Shown here: piece after piece, positions 35,499-44,980 of the stretch
How the letters are laid out: each line of letters opens with the position of its first letter
Numbering within the stretch: the first letter of the stretch is position 1
From: DATIYF01 sp035517775
GTDB lineage: Bacteria; Acidobacteriota; Terriglobia; Terriglobales; Acidobacteriaceae
Assembly: GCA_035517775.1 (NCBI GenBank)
Contig: DATIYF010000020.1
Span: 1 to 64,000 of the forward strand
Direction of reading: 5' to 3'
DNA: 64,000 nt
Notes under the pieces: model-generated
Told to the model about the DNA's origin: nothing
The model's database searches: none
What the model saw: the letters and a program-made list of their open reading frames with translations, nothing else
Program-made: the position numbers and the translations under genes

Positions 35499-36503
35499 CT
35501 ATCGTGCCGGAGCATACACGAGCACCATGAATGTGCCCGGCTTAATTGAAGGCCGGGTTTGCCCTGCTTCGGGCGGCCCCAATTCTGCTGTCGCCAGATA
35601 GATCTTGTGTGTCTTGGGATCCACGGCCATGGTCCGGGCGCCACGGGCGGTCGCCACGTCTCCAAGTACCTCATACCTGCCGTTCTGCGACTCCTGCACG
35701 ACCGTCAGCGTTCCTTCGCCGTTCGAGGCGAATGCGCGCTTCAGCGCCGGGTCGAATTTGGCCGCATCCGTTCCCGCCCCCGTCGGCAGCTTCGCCAACT
35801 GTTTGCCATCTTTGGTCGAAATCACCACCATGACCTTGTTTCCGCATACAGAAAACAACACCTCCCGCTTTGGGTCGAGAGCCAGCCCGCTCGGTTCTTC
35901 GCAACCGTTCAGCTTCCATCGCTGATCTTGTTTCCAGGTTTTAGTGTTGACTGCGGCGATTTCGCCCAGGTCTTGCACGTTGACATAAACATGACCTTCA
36001 TCCGTAGCGGCAAACTCAAGCTTTCCTCCCAGCGGCACGGTCGCGACTACTTTCAAAGTTGCCGGATCGATGGCCATCAGGTCCTTGCTGCGTCCGTTCA
36101 TCACAATCACATCTTTCGAATGAGGATCGTAGATGATCGCGTCCGGATTCTCCCCGGCCTTGATTTCCGTGCGCGGCTTGAGCGTATCGAGATCGAAGAC
36201 GGTTACCGTTCCTGCGCGGCCATTGGTGCTGAAACCGAGGTTCCGGCCTGGTACCAGGGCAATGCCGTGAGCGCCATTGGCGGGAATCTCGCCCACCACC
36301 TTTCCGTTGGATGTGTCGAGGACCTCAATCTTGTTCAAGTGCGCCACGAACAGGCGATCACCGTTTGAAGAAAGTGTCAGATAGTCCCAGAAGCCATCGC
36401 CACCAATTGTCCAGGTGGCGACCTGCTTGTACAACGGCATAAACGACTGGGTGAAACCGCCGGTCGTCCAGAGAAGTAACAATATCAGTGTCAGTTTCTT
36501 CAT
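35499..36503 (-). CDS. Secreted YncE-like beta-propeller protein
   Basis: A 334-residue protein with a Sec signal peptide (KKLTLILLLLWTTGGFTQS) and successive YVTN/YncE-type blades, for example DRLFVAHLNKIEVLDTSNGK, VTVFDLDTLKPRTEI, VMNGRSKDLMAIDPATLKVV and YVNVQDLGEIAAVNTKTW. Its ATG overlaps the RND gene stop as ATGA, so it is the last member of the efflux operon. A periplasmic or surface accessory role is inferred; no catalytic motif is visible. Confidence 0.87.
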   Translation of the reverse strand: MKKLTLILLLLWTTGGFTQSFMPLYKQVATWTIGGDGFWDYLTLSSNGDRLFVAHLNKIEVLDTSNGKVVGEIPANGAHGIALVPGRNLGFSTNGRAGTVTVFDLDTLKPRTEIKAGENPDAIIYDPHSKDVIVMNGRSKDLMAIDPATLKVVATVPLGGKLEFAATDEGHVYVNVQDLGEIAAVNTKTWKQDQRWKLNGCEEPSGLALDPKREVLFSVCGNKVMVVISTKDGKQLAKLPTGAGTDAAKFDPALKRAFASNGEGTLTVVQESQNGRYEVLGDVATARGARTMAVDPKTHKIYLATAELGPPEAGQTRPSIKPGTFMVLVYAPAR

Positions 36504-39500
36504 TGTGAAGTCCCTTCCGAGTGGCTCAGATAGTAATGAACCGCAGGAGTGATGATCAGCGACAACAGCAGCGAAATCGCGATACCCCCGATCACCGCGA
36601 CGGCCAGCGGTTGCAGCATTTGGGAGCCCGCCCCGAGCGCAAATGCCAGTGGGAGCATGCCCGCCGCGGCGGCGAGAGCGGTCATCAGGATGGGGCGTAA
36701 CCGTCGCCTGCCCGCCAATACCATGGCTCTGGCCGGCGTAAGGCCATCCGCACGATATTTCTGGTCGGCGTCCAGCAGCAGAATTCCGTTCTTGGCGACG
36801 ATGCCGATCACCATGATGAGTCCCATGAACGAGGAAAGATTGAAGCTGATGCCGGTCACAAGCAGTGCCAGAAATACACCGGCGGTGGAGAGCAGCGCGG
36901 AACAGAGAATGGATACGGGCGCAGCAAAGGTCCGAAACTCGAATAACAGCACGGTGAAAACCAACACAACCGCCACTACCAGGACCAGCAGGAGGTCGCG
37001 GAAGGATTGCCGTTGTTCCTGGTATTTGCCGCCATATTCAATTCGAATGGAAGATGGAAGGTTCAGGCCAGTGACGGTCTTTTGCACCTCCGCCATGGCG
37101 CTGCCAAGGTCGCGCCCTTCGAGACGAGCGGTTACGGAGACCACGCGCTGCAGGTCTTCGCGGCGAATCTGATTTTGCCCGGGAAGTTGGGTGATCGTGG
37201 CGAGCGAACCCAGAGTTGCCGTGCGACCACTGCCGCTTGCCAGCAGGGTGTTCTCCATGTTGCTTAAGCTACTGCGGTTCGCCGCGGGGAACCGCACTCG
37301 GATGGCGTAGGCACGGTCGTTGGCAATCACTGGAACTGATGCCGGATCGCCTTCGAGAATAGCAGTCGCATCCACAGCTACTTCTTCGGGAGTGAATCCG
37401 GCATGAGCGGCGATTAAGGGATCGACGCGAAAAACGGTAGCGGGGCCGCTGATAGTATTTTCAATTCCATTGCGCAGATCAACGATACCCTGGACCTTGC
37501 GGATGGCGTCGGCGACCTTGGGCGCCCAGTCATTTAACAGGGCGGGATCGCTCGAAAACAGCTTGATGTAAACGTCTTCGGGTTCGTTCGACAGGTCACC
37601 AATCATGTCCTGGAGGACTTCCACGAATTCAACCGTGACTCCGGGTTCCTGGTGGGCGATCTCGGCCCGCAACTGGGCGACGACCTCCTCGGTGCTGCGG
37701 CTGCGCTTCTGTTTGAGTTTGACTGCAATATCTCCCCGGTTCGCCTCGGTCACCGCCGCCAGCCCCAATTCGAGACCGGTTCGGCGGGAGGCGCCCTCGA
37801 CTTCGGGCACGCTCCGTATCATCTGCTCGATATGGCCGATCATTCGGTTGGTTTCTTCAAGCGAAGTACCCGGCGGCGTCCAGTAGTCGAGAATGAATCC
37901 ACCCTCATCCATCGGCGGGAGCAAGTCCGTCCCCAGAGCCTGATAGCAGAAGTACGAGGCCACCACCAAGCCCAGCGCAAAAAGCCCGACCCACTTCGGC
38001 CGGCCGAACGCAAAGCGCAAGGTCTTTTCGTAGAAGTCAAGGATGCGGCGCAGACGGGGAGAAAGCGATCGTTCCTCGACCGCTTCCAGTTCTTCCGGGG
38101 TCAACGCAGCGTCTGATTGGAACTCGGCATGCTTCTTGATGAAGTACTGGCTGAGGGTGGGTGTCCAGGTCAACGCCAGGCCTAGGGACGCAAGCAAGGA
38201 TACGGACACGGTGATCGCCAGGGCACGGAAGAACAGTCCTGTGACTCCGCTGATGCCGATCAGCGGCAGGAAAACCACGATCGGGGTGATCGTCGAGCCA
38301 AGCAGAGGCGCCGTAATTTCCGACAGTGCCCTGCGGATGGCAAGCAACCGGTTCTGGCCCGCTTGGTGGTGAAGCGCGATATTCTCAACCACCACGATGG
38401 CATCGTCAATCACGAGCCCGACAGCGGCGGCGAGCCCGCCGAGCGTCATTAGATTGAAGCTGAGCCCGAGCAACTTGATGGCAATGCAACTGACGACCAC
38501 CGTAACCGGAATTACCATCGCGGCGATGAACGATGTGCCCCAGTCGCGCAGAAAAAGAACCATGATGAGCGAGGCGAGAGCGATGCCGATGAGGATGGCG
38601 TCCCGCACGCTCTTGATGGACTCGGTGACTATCTCCGACTGGTCGTAAAACGGCTGAAGCTGGATTCCAGGGGGAAGTGTCTGCCGGATGCCGGCGATTT
38701 CTGTATGCACTTCATCGGCGACCTGCACGGTATTGCTGTCGGGCTGGCGGTTTATGTTGAGCAGCACCGCCGGCTTGCCATTTGCGGTTACCGCCGTATA
38801 TAGGGGCTTTACGCCTGTTTCGACCTTCGCCACATCCCCAACCCGCACCGGCGCGCCGCCCTCGGTGGTCTTGATCACGATCTGGCTGAGTTGAGCCGGA
38901 TCGCGTACTTGGCCGGTAACGAGCGTCAGGTAAAGCTGGTGATTTTGCGGGAGCAGGCCGGGCGAGTCGATAAGATCGGTCCGGCGCACGGCCTCGAGCA
39001 AGTCGCCGACTGTGACCTTTGCGGCCAGCAGTTTGGCGGGGCTGGGCGTGATGTGAAACTCCGGCTCCTCTCCGCCCTGCACCACAACCGCCGCAACGCC
39101 ATTTAAGCGATTGAGACGCGGTTTGAGCTCGTAGGTCGCCATCTCCCAAAGTTGGGTTTGCGGCGCCGTATCCGAAGTAAGGCTGTAGCCGAGGATGGGG
39201 AAGCTCGCAAACGTCAGCCGGTGGGTGGTGATCGCGGCAGAGGCCGGCAGTTCCGAGCGGATGCGGCCGAGGGCCGCATCCACCAGTTGCAGCGTTTCTA
39301 CCATATCCACATGCCAGTCGAAGAAAAGATCGATTTCGGCATCGCCGCGGCTGGTGATGGACTTCACGGACTCGATACCCGGAACGCTGTTGACAGACTC
39401 CTCGATCGGTCGAGTGATGGTCACCATCATCTGGTCAATCGGCATGACGCCATTGCTCACGCCAATAACGACACGAGGAAAATCGGTCTGGGGAAACACG

Positions 39501-39649
39501 GAGATGGGAACGCGGAAGGCGACATAGGCCCCGGCCAACGCGATTGCCAATGTGACAAAGATCACGGACTTCGCGAATCGCGTGTACCAGTAGCGGTCGT
39601 CTGCGGGTGCTGAACTGCGCAGGCGATGCAGGAAGCTGAGGATTTTCAT
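36500..39649 (-). CDS. RND-family efflux pump permease
   Basis: A 1049-residue inner-membrane proton-driven pump of the AcrB/HAE type. It has twelve expected spans in two halves with two large periplasmic loops. The proton-relay Asp pair lies in GLVIDDAIVVVENI. Other family marks are VPISVFPQTDFPRVVIG near the N-terminus and MALAAAAGMLPLALG-like sequence (TALAAAAGMLPLAFALGAGS) near the C-terminus. It lies 3 bp after the membrane-fusion gene. The metal-type TM4 motif of CusA is absent, so organic substrates are more likely. Confidence 0.94.
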   Translation of the reverse strand: MKILSFLHRLRSSAPADDRYWYTRFAKSVIFVTLAIALAGAYVAFRVPISVFPQTDFPRVVIGVSNGVMPIDQMMVTITRPIEESVNSVPGIESVKSITSRGDAEIDLFFDWHVDMVETLQLVDAALGRIRSELPASAAITTHRLTFASFPILGYSLTSDTAPQTQLWEMATYELKPRLNRLNGVAAVVVQGGEEPEFHITPSPAKLLAAKVTVGDLLEAVRRTDLIDSPGLLPQNHQLYLTLVTGQVRDPAQLSQIVIKTTEGGAPVRVGDVAKVETGVKPLYTAVTANGKPAVLLNINRQPDSNTVQVADEVHTEIAGIRQTLPPGIQLQPFYDQSEIVTESIKSVRDAILIGIALASLIMVLFLRDWGTSFIAAMVIPVTVVVSCIAIKLLGLSFNLMTLGGLAAAVGLVIDDAIVVVENIALHHQAGQNRLLAIRRALSEITAPLLGSTITPIVVFLPLIGISGVTGLFFRALAITVSVSLLASLGLALTWTPTLSQYFIKKHAEFQSDAALTPEELEAVEERSLSPRLRRILDFYEKTLRFAFGRPKWVGLFALGLVVASYFCYQALGTDLLPPMDEGGFILDYWTPPGTSLEETNRMIGHIEQMIRSVPEVEGASRRTGLELGLAAVTEANRGDIAVKLKQKRSRSTEEVVAQLRAEIAHQEPGVTVEFVEVLQDMIGDLSNEPEDVYIKLFSSDPALLNDWAPKVADAIRKVQGIVDLRNGIENTISGPATVFRVDPLIAAHAGFTPEEVAVDATAILEGDPASVPVIANDRAYAIRVRFPAANRSSLSNMENTLLASGSGRTATLGSLATITQLPGQNQIRREDLQRVVSVTARLEGRDLGSAMAEVQKTVTGLNLPSSIRIEYGGKYQEQRQSFRDLLLVLVVAVVLVFTVLLFEFRTFAAPVSILCSALLSTAGVFLALLVTGISFNLSSFMGLIMVIGIVAKNGILLLDADQKYRADGLTPARAMVLAGRRRLRPILMTALAAAAGMLPLAFALGAGSQMLQPLAVAVIGGIAISLLLSLIITPAVHYYLSHSEGTSQ

Positions 39650-39652
39650 CGC

Positions 39653-40918
39653 CTAGTCGGTTGTTCCGGGTGAACTCGCATTCTTGTTTTGCCGCCCGCT
39701 GGCGGCCTGCACTTGCGTGCCATCGGGCAATCCATAAGCGCCAGTTGTGACCACGATTTCTCCCGGCTGCAATCCTTTTGTGATTTGGATCAGGCCCCCG
39801 GCCTCGATTCCGGTCATCACCTCACGCTTATGGGCTTTGCCCCGGTTGTCCACCACCATGACGGCTGTGGCCCCCTCGGGTGACTTCAAGAGTGCCTGCT
39901 GAGGAATGGCGATGGCACCCTCAATAGTGCGCGCCACGATCTTCAATTCGACCGTTGAACCTGGACGCAACGCGCCCGATTTGCCGTCAGCCTCGACCCA
40001 GACCTGGACGGTCGTACTGCCGGCATCGAGCGCGGGGCTCACGATGATGACCTTGCCGGGAACAGGAGTCACATCCGCCGCTGTGATCGTCGCCAGATCT
40101 CCCGGCTTCAGTAGCGCCGCCTGTTCCTGCGGAATGTGCGCCCTGGCCACAACCGAAGAGATATCCATGATGGTCAGCAACGGTGTTCCAGAGGGCGGTG
40201 TTTCGCCAGGCCATACCGGACGATCGGTAACCACGCCATCCATGGGGCTGCGGATCTCGGAATAGCTGAGTTGCGCTTGTGCTCCTTTGTATTTGCCTTC
40301 GGCAGAGGTCAACAGCCCGGCGGCAGATCTGAGGGCCGCCTGTTTCCCGACGGCCTGGAGCGACGCCAAATGCTGCTGGGCAACATCGCTTTGCGCGCGC
40401 GCCTGCGCCAGTGCAACAGCGGCCGCATCCAATTCCTTTCGCGGCAAGGCGCCTTGCTGAAAGAGCTTGCTGCGGCTGTCATAGAGTTTCTGCTGCGCGT
40501 CGAGCGATTCTTTGGCTGCCTTCGCATCAAGTTCGGCTTTTTTCACGTCTTCAGGCACCGACGCCTGGGTGGTGGTTTCGTACTGGGCTTGCGCCTGCTC
40601 AAGCGCGCCCTTGCTCTCGGCCACTGAGGCGGAGATATCGCGATTCTCAAGAATTGCGAGCAACTCTCCCTTGTGAACACGGGAGCCTCGATTGACGTAA
40701 AACTTGCTCACCGGCGCTATAACCTTCGGCGTGATGGCAGCTTCGTTTTTTGGGAACAGCACGGCCTCCGCGGTCACGGCCTGCTGTAGTGAAACCTTCT
40801 TTGCGCTGGCCACCTGCACCGCAACCACCGGTTGTGCTTCCGGCTGTTCTTTGGAACAACCGCTGAGAACAAGGGCCGCCATAGAAGCAACGGCAACGGT
40901 GTGCAAGCGTGCTCGCAT
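39653..40918 (-). CDS. RND efflux membrane-fusion lipoprotein
   Basis: A 421-residue periplasmic adaptor that links the RND pump to the outer-membrane channel. The lipoprotein signal ends LVLSGC. A barrel-sandwich (lipoyl-like) half follows (ITPKVIAPVSKFYVNRGSRV), then a long helical hairpin from about 90 to 190 (EQAQAQYETTTQAS ... ARAQSDVAQQHLA), the second half (SEIRSPMDGVVTDRPV) and a beta-barrel region. It starts 2 bp after the TolC-like gene stop. Confidence 0.92.
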   Translation of the reverse strand: MRARLHTVAVASMAALVLSGCSKEQPEAQPVVAVQVASAKKVSLQQAVTAEAVLFPKNEAAITPKVIAPVSKFYVNRGSRVHKGELLAILENRDISASVAESKGALEQAQAQYETTTQASVPEDVKKAELDAKAAKESLDAQQKLYDSRSKLFQQGALPRKELDAAAVALAQARAQSDVAQQHLASLQAVGKQAALRSAAGLLTSAEGKYKGAQAQLSYSEIRSPMDGVVTDRPVWPGETPPSGTPLLTIMDISSVVARAHIPQEQAALLKPGDLATITAADVTPVPGKVIIVSPALDAGSTTVQVWVEADGKSGALRPGSTVELKIVARTIEGAIAIPQQALLKSPEGATAVMVVDNRGKAHKREVMTGIEAGGLIQITKGLQPGEIVVTTGAYGLPDGTQVQAASGRQNKNASSPGTTD

Positions 40919-40920
40919 CG

Positions 40921-42243
40921 TCAGAAAGTCCCCGTCAGGGTTTGAAGATTGGCGAGTGCGGCGCGGTACCGTCCCGCTCCTTCAGCGTAATTGTTCTGCG
41001 CCAGCAAGGAAGCATTCTGCGCGTCCACGACTTCGAGTGCCGTGGCCTCGCCGCCCTCATATCGGAGCACGGTGAGGCGAAGGCTTTCGGCGGCAAGGTC
41101 TGCGGACTGTTTCAGCAGGTCAATCTGAGTTCGAGCGGTTTTAGCCTGGTTATAAAAAAGCCGCAGATTCGCGAGGGCTGCCCGCTGGGCAGCGCTCAGT
41201 TCTACGCGAGCGGCATCCCGTCGCAGTTGCGCCTGCTTTATCTTGCTGCGAGTGGCTCCCCAGTCAAAGATTGGCAGGTTGAAGGTGGCGACTGCCTGGT
41301 AACCGAGATTGTCGATGTCCCCGCTATAGGTCGCGTAGTGGTTGGCGTCGATGCCGTAGAAGTAGTCGAATGACAGCGAAGGCAGGTGGCCGGCGAAAGC
41401 CGAGGATACCTCGTTCTGCGCTGCCTGCATCGCCGCATTGGCGGCCGCAATTTCCGGGTTGTTGTGCGCGGCCAGATCCTGGATGTGAGTGAACTCCGGA
41501 AGCGTGGGTACCTCGCCTAGGTCATTTACAAGGTCGTAGTCGGCAGTGAAGGTTGGAAAAATCAGCACGGCAAGGCCCAGCTTCGCCTGCTCGGCTGCCA
41601 ATCGCGCGTCCTCAACGTCGCGTTCGCGATCATTCGCCTGCAACTGCGCCTTAACCACATCCGAATGCGCGACCTCGCCGCCGTTTTCCAGCTTTCTGCT
41701 GAGATCCACGAATTTCCGCGCATCGTCAGCTGCAGCCTGCGCGTTCTCGTATTTCTGCTGCGTGATAATCACATCGTAGAAATCCCTGGTAATCGTCGAA
41801 ATCAACCCTCGCGCCGCAATTTCTGCCCGGGCGCGGGCCAGAGCCTCGAGTGCCCGCGCCCGCCGGTAGTCGGCGGCTGAAGCCAGACTCAGCGTTTCAT
41901 GCACCGCCCCCTGGCTCAGGTATTCGCGTGGCCCGTTGGCGGCAATGAAAGCTGCTGTATCCGTACCGTTGGGTTTCGTGTAGATCGCTCCGGTGGTGTA
42001 GGCGAGCGAAGGCAGCATCGCCGCCCTGGCCTGCACGCGATCTTCGCGAGCGACGCCGGCCTCAGCGAGCGCCCTTTGAAAGTCCGGCGCGTTCGACTTT
42101 GCCAGGCGAATCGCGTCATTAAGGGTCAGCCGGGGCCCTGGACCTGAAGGTGGCGCCGAACCGGCAGATGTATTCGTCTGCGCTCCCACTGGCGACAGCA
42201 GGATCGTCACAACGCAGATAAGAAAAGCTGGTTTGGGCAGCAC
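40921..42243 (-). CDS. TolC-like outer-membrane efflux protein
   Basis: A 440-residue outer-membrane factor with a signal peptide (FLICVVTILLSPVGAQ) and two repeats of the OEP pattern: LTLNDAIRLAKSNAPDFQRA near the N-terminus and a second long helical repeat from about residue 240 (DLAAHNNPEIAAANAAMQAA). The GTG at 42243 is the most likely start. It completes a tripartite pump with the two following genes. Confidence 0.9.
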   Translation of the reverse strand: MLPKPAFLICVVTILLSPVGAQTNTSAGSAPPSGPGPRLTLNDAIRLAKSNAPDFQRALAEAGVAREDRVQARAAMLPSLAYTTGAIYTKPNGTDTAAFIAANGPREYLSQGAVHETLSLASAADYRRARALEALARARAEIAARGLISTITRDFYDVIITQQKYENAQAAADDARKFVDLSRKLENGGEVAHSDVVKAQLQANDRERDVEDARLAAEQAKLGLAVLIFPTFTADYDLVNDLGEVPTLPEFTHIQDLAAHNNPEIAAANAAMQAAQNEVSSAFAGHLPSLSFDYFYGIDANHYATYSGDIDNLGYQAVATFNLPIFDWGATRSKIKQAQLRRDAARVELSAAQRAALANLRLFYNQAKTARTQIDLLKQSADLAAESLRLTVLRYEGGEATALEVVDAQNASLLAQNNYAEGAGRYRAALANLQTLTGTF

Positions 42244-42303
42244 GAGACTCTTACCCGTCTGACAATCGAAGCTTGGCAGGTGGAAGCTTAAGCAAAGCTG
42301 AAA

Positions 42304-43728
42304 TCAGGGAAGAATAGGAAGCTTGACGCAAAAGGCGGTTCCGCGGCTTGGGAGCGTTTCGGCTCCAATAGTGCCTCCATACGCCTCTACCATGGCCTTT
42401 GCGATGGCGAGTCCCAGGCCGTAACCTCCGGTCTCGCGCGAGCGCGAAGCATCAGAACGATGGAAACGGCCGAAGATATTTTGCAGATCCTGTTGGCGAA
42501 TTCCGGGACCCTGGTCACGCACCTCGATCCGTGCCTGGCCATTGTCGCGAGAAATGGTCAGTCGAACTTCGCCTCCAGGCGGGCTGTAGCGGATCGCATT
42601 ATCGAGCAGGTTATTCCAAATGATTTCGAGGTCGTCAGGATCACCCTTGATCTGCGGCGTTCCCCCCGTTTCCAGTTGGACGCGCACCGACTTTGCCTCT
42701 GCTAACGGACGCCATCGTTCCGCGCTGGTTTCACAGCTTGCCGCCAAATCCAGGGTGGGCAGATCGAGCCGCTGGCCGGGCCGGAGTTGCTCAGCCCGGG
42801 CGAGGCGCAACATCGAATGGGTTAAGCTCTCCAGCCGGGCCGCATCCTCAAGGGCATTCTGCAAATCATTCCGGTACTGGTCGGCCGTTCGCGGCTTCTG
42901 CAGCGCCAGTTGGAGAGTGGATTTCAGCACCGCGATCGGGGTCTTCAGCTCATGCGCGGCATTGGTCACGAACTCGCGCTGGGAGGTGAAGGCGCGCTCC
43001 AGGGTCGCGAGCATCCGGTCCATAGCGGCGGTGAGTGGCGCGAGTTCTATTGTCGCAAGCGCCTCCTCGGGAGCGTGCAGCTTCCAGTCCCGCGCGGTCA
43101 CCTCCCCGGCGCTGGTCGCCAGCGCCGCCAGCGGGCCTAATCCCTTCCTCACTGCCCACACCGTGATTGCCGTGGCCAGCCCGAGAAGTACCAGGCTGCC
43201 CATGGATGCCAGGATTGCAACTTCCCAAACCCGCTCCCGAATTTCATCCGTGGACGCGGCATATAAGACCGTGATGGTTGCGGAGGCCGTGACCTCTGGA
43301 CCTTCAGAATCCAGTACCGGAGTATCCAGCCGGATCACGCGATACCGTTCGTGCCCGACCTGAGCATTCCAGTAGGGCCGGCCCGCTGGCTGGGACGTCG
43401 CAACCGGATCGGCCCACTGCGGTGAGCGCCCGATCACCTTGCCGTCGCTGCCAAATATCTCGTACATGTCCTGCTGTTCGTGGTCGAGCGATGGAGGAGC
43501 TTGGGCGCTGTCAAAGATTAAATGCGGATGTTCGTCTTCGCTGAAGCGGACCAGTGCCGCGACGCTCATGGCTCTTCCATGCAGGGCCGAGTCGAAGGCG
43601 CTGCGCAGCTGCCACTTCGTGAGATAGGTGGAGAGCGCAACCACTCCGGCAGTCAGGATGAGCTGCGTCACCACTACTGACACGATCAGGCGGCGTGTGA
43701 TGGACCGTCTCTTCATGTTTAACTGCAT
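42304..43728 (-). CDS. Two-component sensor histidine kinase (OmpR-partner type)
   Basis: A 474-residue membrane kinase. Two spans (residues about 13-35 and 165-190) flank a periplasmic sensor domain. HAMP follows (GPLAALATSAGEV), then phospho-His in FVTNAAHELKTPIAVLK (about 258) and ATPase motifs NNLLDNAIRYS, RDQGPGIR and GGYGLGLAIAKAMV. It starts inside the end of the regulator gene (10-bp overlap); a second ATG at 43716 is possible. It should control the efflux operon that follows. Confidence 0.93.
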   Translation of the reverse strand: MQLNMKRRSITRRLIVSVVVTQLILTAGVVALSTYLTKWQLRSAFDSALHGRAMSVAALVRFSEDEHPHLIFDSAQAPPSLDHEQQDMYEIFGSDGKVIGRSPQWADPVATSQPAGRPYWNAQVGHERYRVIRLDTPVLDSEGPEVTASATITVLYAASTDEIRERVWEVAILASMGSLVLLGLATAITVWAVRKGLGPLAALATSAGEVTARDWKLHAPEEALATIELAPLTAAMDRMLATLERAFTSQREFVTNAAHELKTPIAVLKSTLQLALQKPRTADQYRNDLQNALEDAARLESLTHSMLRLARAEQLRPGQRLDLPTLDLAASCETSAERWRPLAEAKSVRVQLETGGTPQIKGDPDDLEIIWNNLLDNAIRYSPPGGEVRLTISRDNGQARIEVRDQGPGIRQQDLQNIFGRFHRSDASRSRETGGYGLGLAIAKAMVEAYGGTIGAETLPSRGTAFCVKLPILP

Positions 43729-44390
43729 AACCTGTATCCCTGGCCGCGTAGAGTCTCGATCAAGTCCCCCTCTTTATCACCGAGTTTGCGTCGCAGTCCG
43801 GAGATGTACACCTCAATCACGTTGCTGAAGCGTTCCCAGTTGAAATCGTAAAGATGTTCCGACAACTCGGCCTTGGAGACAATCGCATCTTGCCGGTGGA
43901 CGAGATATTCCAGCACCCGGTACTCCATCGCGGATAAAGCCAGTGTCTTTCCATTGCGCATGACGCGGCGACGGGCCGTATCGATCTCGACGTCTCGCAC
44001 CTTCAGCACCGCAGAGCTGTGCCCTTTGCCGCGCCGGATGAGCGCCTTCGCCCGCGCGATAAGTTCACCGAGATCAAACGGCTTGGTGACGTAATCGTCG
44101 GCCCCCGCATTCAACAGCGCGATGACTGATTCGCGGTCGTCCCGCGCCGTAAGTATCAATACCGGGGAGGGATTACAGGCGGTCCTCATCCGCTCCAGAA
44201 CGCTCAAGCCCTCCATCCGGGGAAGCATCAGGTCGAGCATTACCAGGTCGTACGGATTCGACTCGGCCATGTATAGGCCTTCTTGGCCGTCGTGGGCGCA
44301 ATCGACCGCGTAACCGGCGCTTTCGCGCAGGCTGCGCGCGATGTTTTCCGCCAGTCGCTTTTCGTCCTCGATAATCAAAACCCGCACCAC
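43719..44390 (-). CDS. OmpR/PhoB-family response regulator
   Basis: A 223-residue transcription regulator with a receiver (IIEDEKRLAENI, phospho-Asp in LVMLDLMLPRMEG at about 52, VTKPFDLGEL) and a winged-helix DNA-binding domain (RDVEIDTARRRVMRNGKTLA, EYRVLEYLVHRQ, VIEVYISGLRRKLG). The start GTG is the first of two adjacent GTG codons. It is cotranscribed with its kinase. The likely target is the downstream efflux operon. Confidence 0.94.
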   Translation of the reverse strand: MVRVLIIEDEKRLAENIARSLRESAGYAVDCAHDGQEGLYMAESNPYDLVMLDLMLPRMEGLSVLERMRTACNPSPVLILTARDDRESVIALLNAGADDYVTKPFDLGELIARAKALIRRGKGHSSAVLKVRDVEIDTARRRVMRNGKTLALSAMEYRVLEYLVHRQDAIVSKAELSEHLYDFNWERFSNVIEVYISGLRRKLGDKEGDLIETLRGQGYRLCS

Positions 44391-44413
44391 GTTAGCTTAC
44401 GCTGGTCGAGTAC

Positions 44414-44790
44414 TCATTCTCTATTGCGGGTTCGGAGTTTGTCTTGGTCGTTCTGACGTTTCATTTGCTTCTGGCTGGCCTCTTTCGCTTCCTGGGCGGC
44501 AGCCTCTTTGGAGTCCGCTACCACCTTGCCAGTGTTTGCATCTACACTGACCTTGTGACTCCGTCGGCGGCTTCGGTATCGAAGGAGTAGATCCACCGCC
44601 CGCGCTCTTCTTCTAGCTCTGAACTCTTGACAGTTTCGCGCTCCTTCTGCAATGCGGCGGCTTTAGCTTGCTCCATCGTGATCTTCTAATTCGACTCATT
44701 TTGTGCAACTGAACGAGACATGGCCGCCGACACAAATGTAAATATGAAAATCGCTGTCCGGGGCGTGTTCCCTCCTCAAGAACAGCGTGC
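44414..44790 (-). pseudogene. Broken PepSY-domain gene
   Basis: Reading the minus strand, a hydrophobic leader (TAIFIFTFVSAAMSRSVAQ) is followed by an in-frame TAG at about 44685, then ITMEQAKAAALQKERETVKS, SSELEEERGRWIYSFDT, a lost base near 44548, and in the next frame KVSVDANTGKVVADSKEAAA to a TGA at 44414. This is the order of a secreted PepSY protein (sensor or inhibitor domain). No start codon lies in frame before the leader, though GAGGAGG remains there. At least a stop, a frameshift and a lost start mark it as dead. It sits directly upstream of the two-component genes, where PepSY genes are often found. Confidence 0.75.
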
Positions 44791-44980
44791 AACTCCCATC
44801 CTTAAGCCAACCTCAGAGCTCGCCTTCGTCGTGTGGTCAGTCTGAGATCTCTCCACGGGAGCTTGGCGATCCAGAGGACAGGGCTCGCCTTCCTTCTGGA
44901 CCGCCGTTTCCAATCTAAGCTCTTTCGAACTATGCAACGTTTACCAGTACTATTTTCTGGCAAACCATTTAGACTCATGA

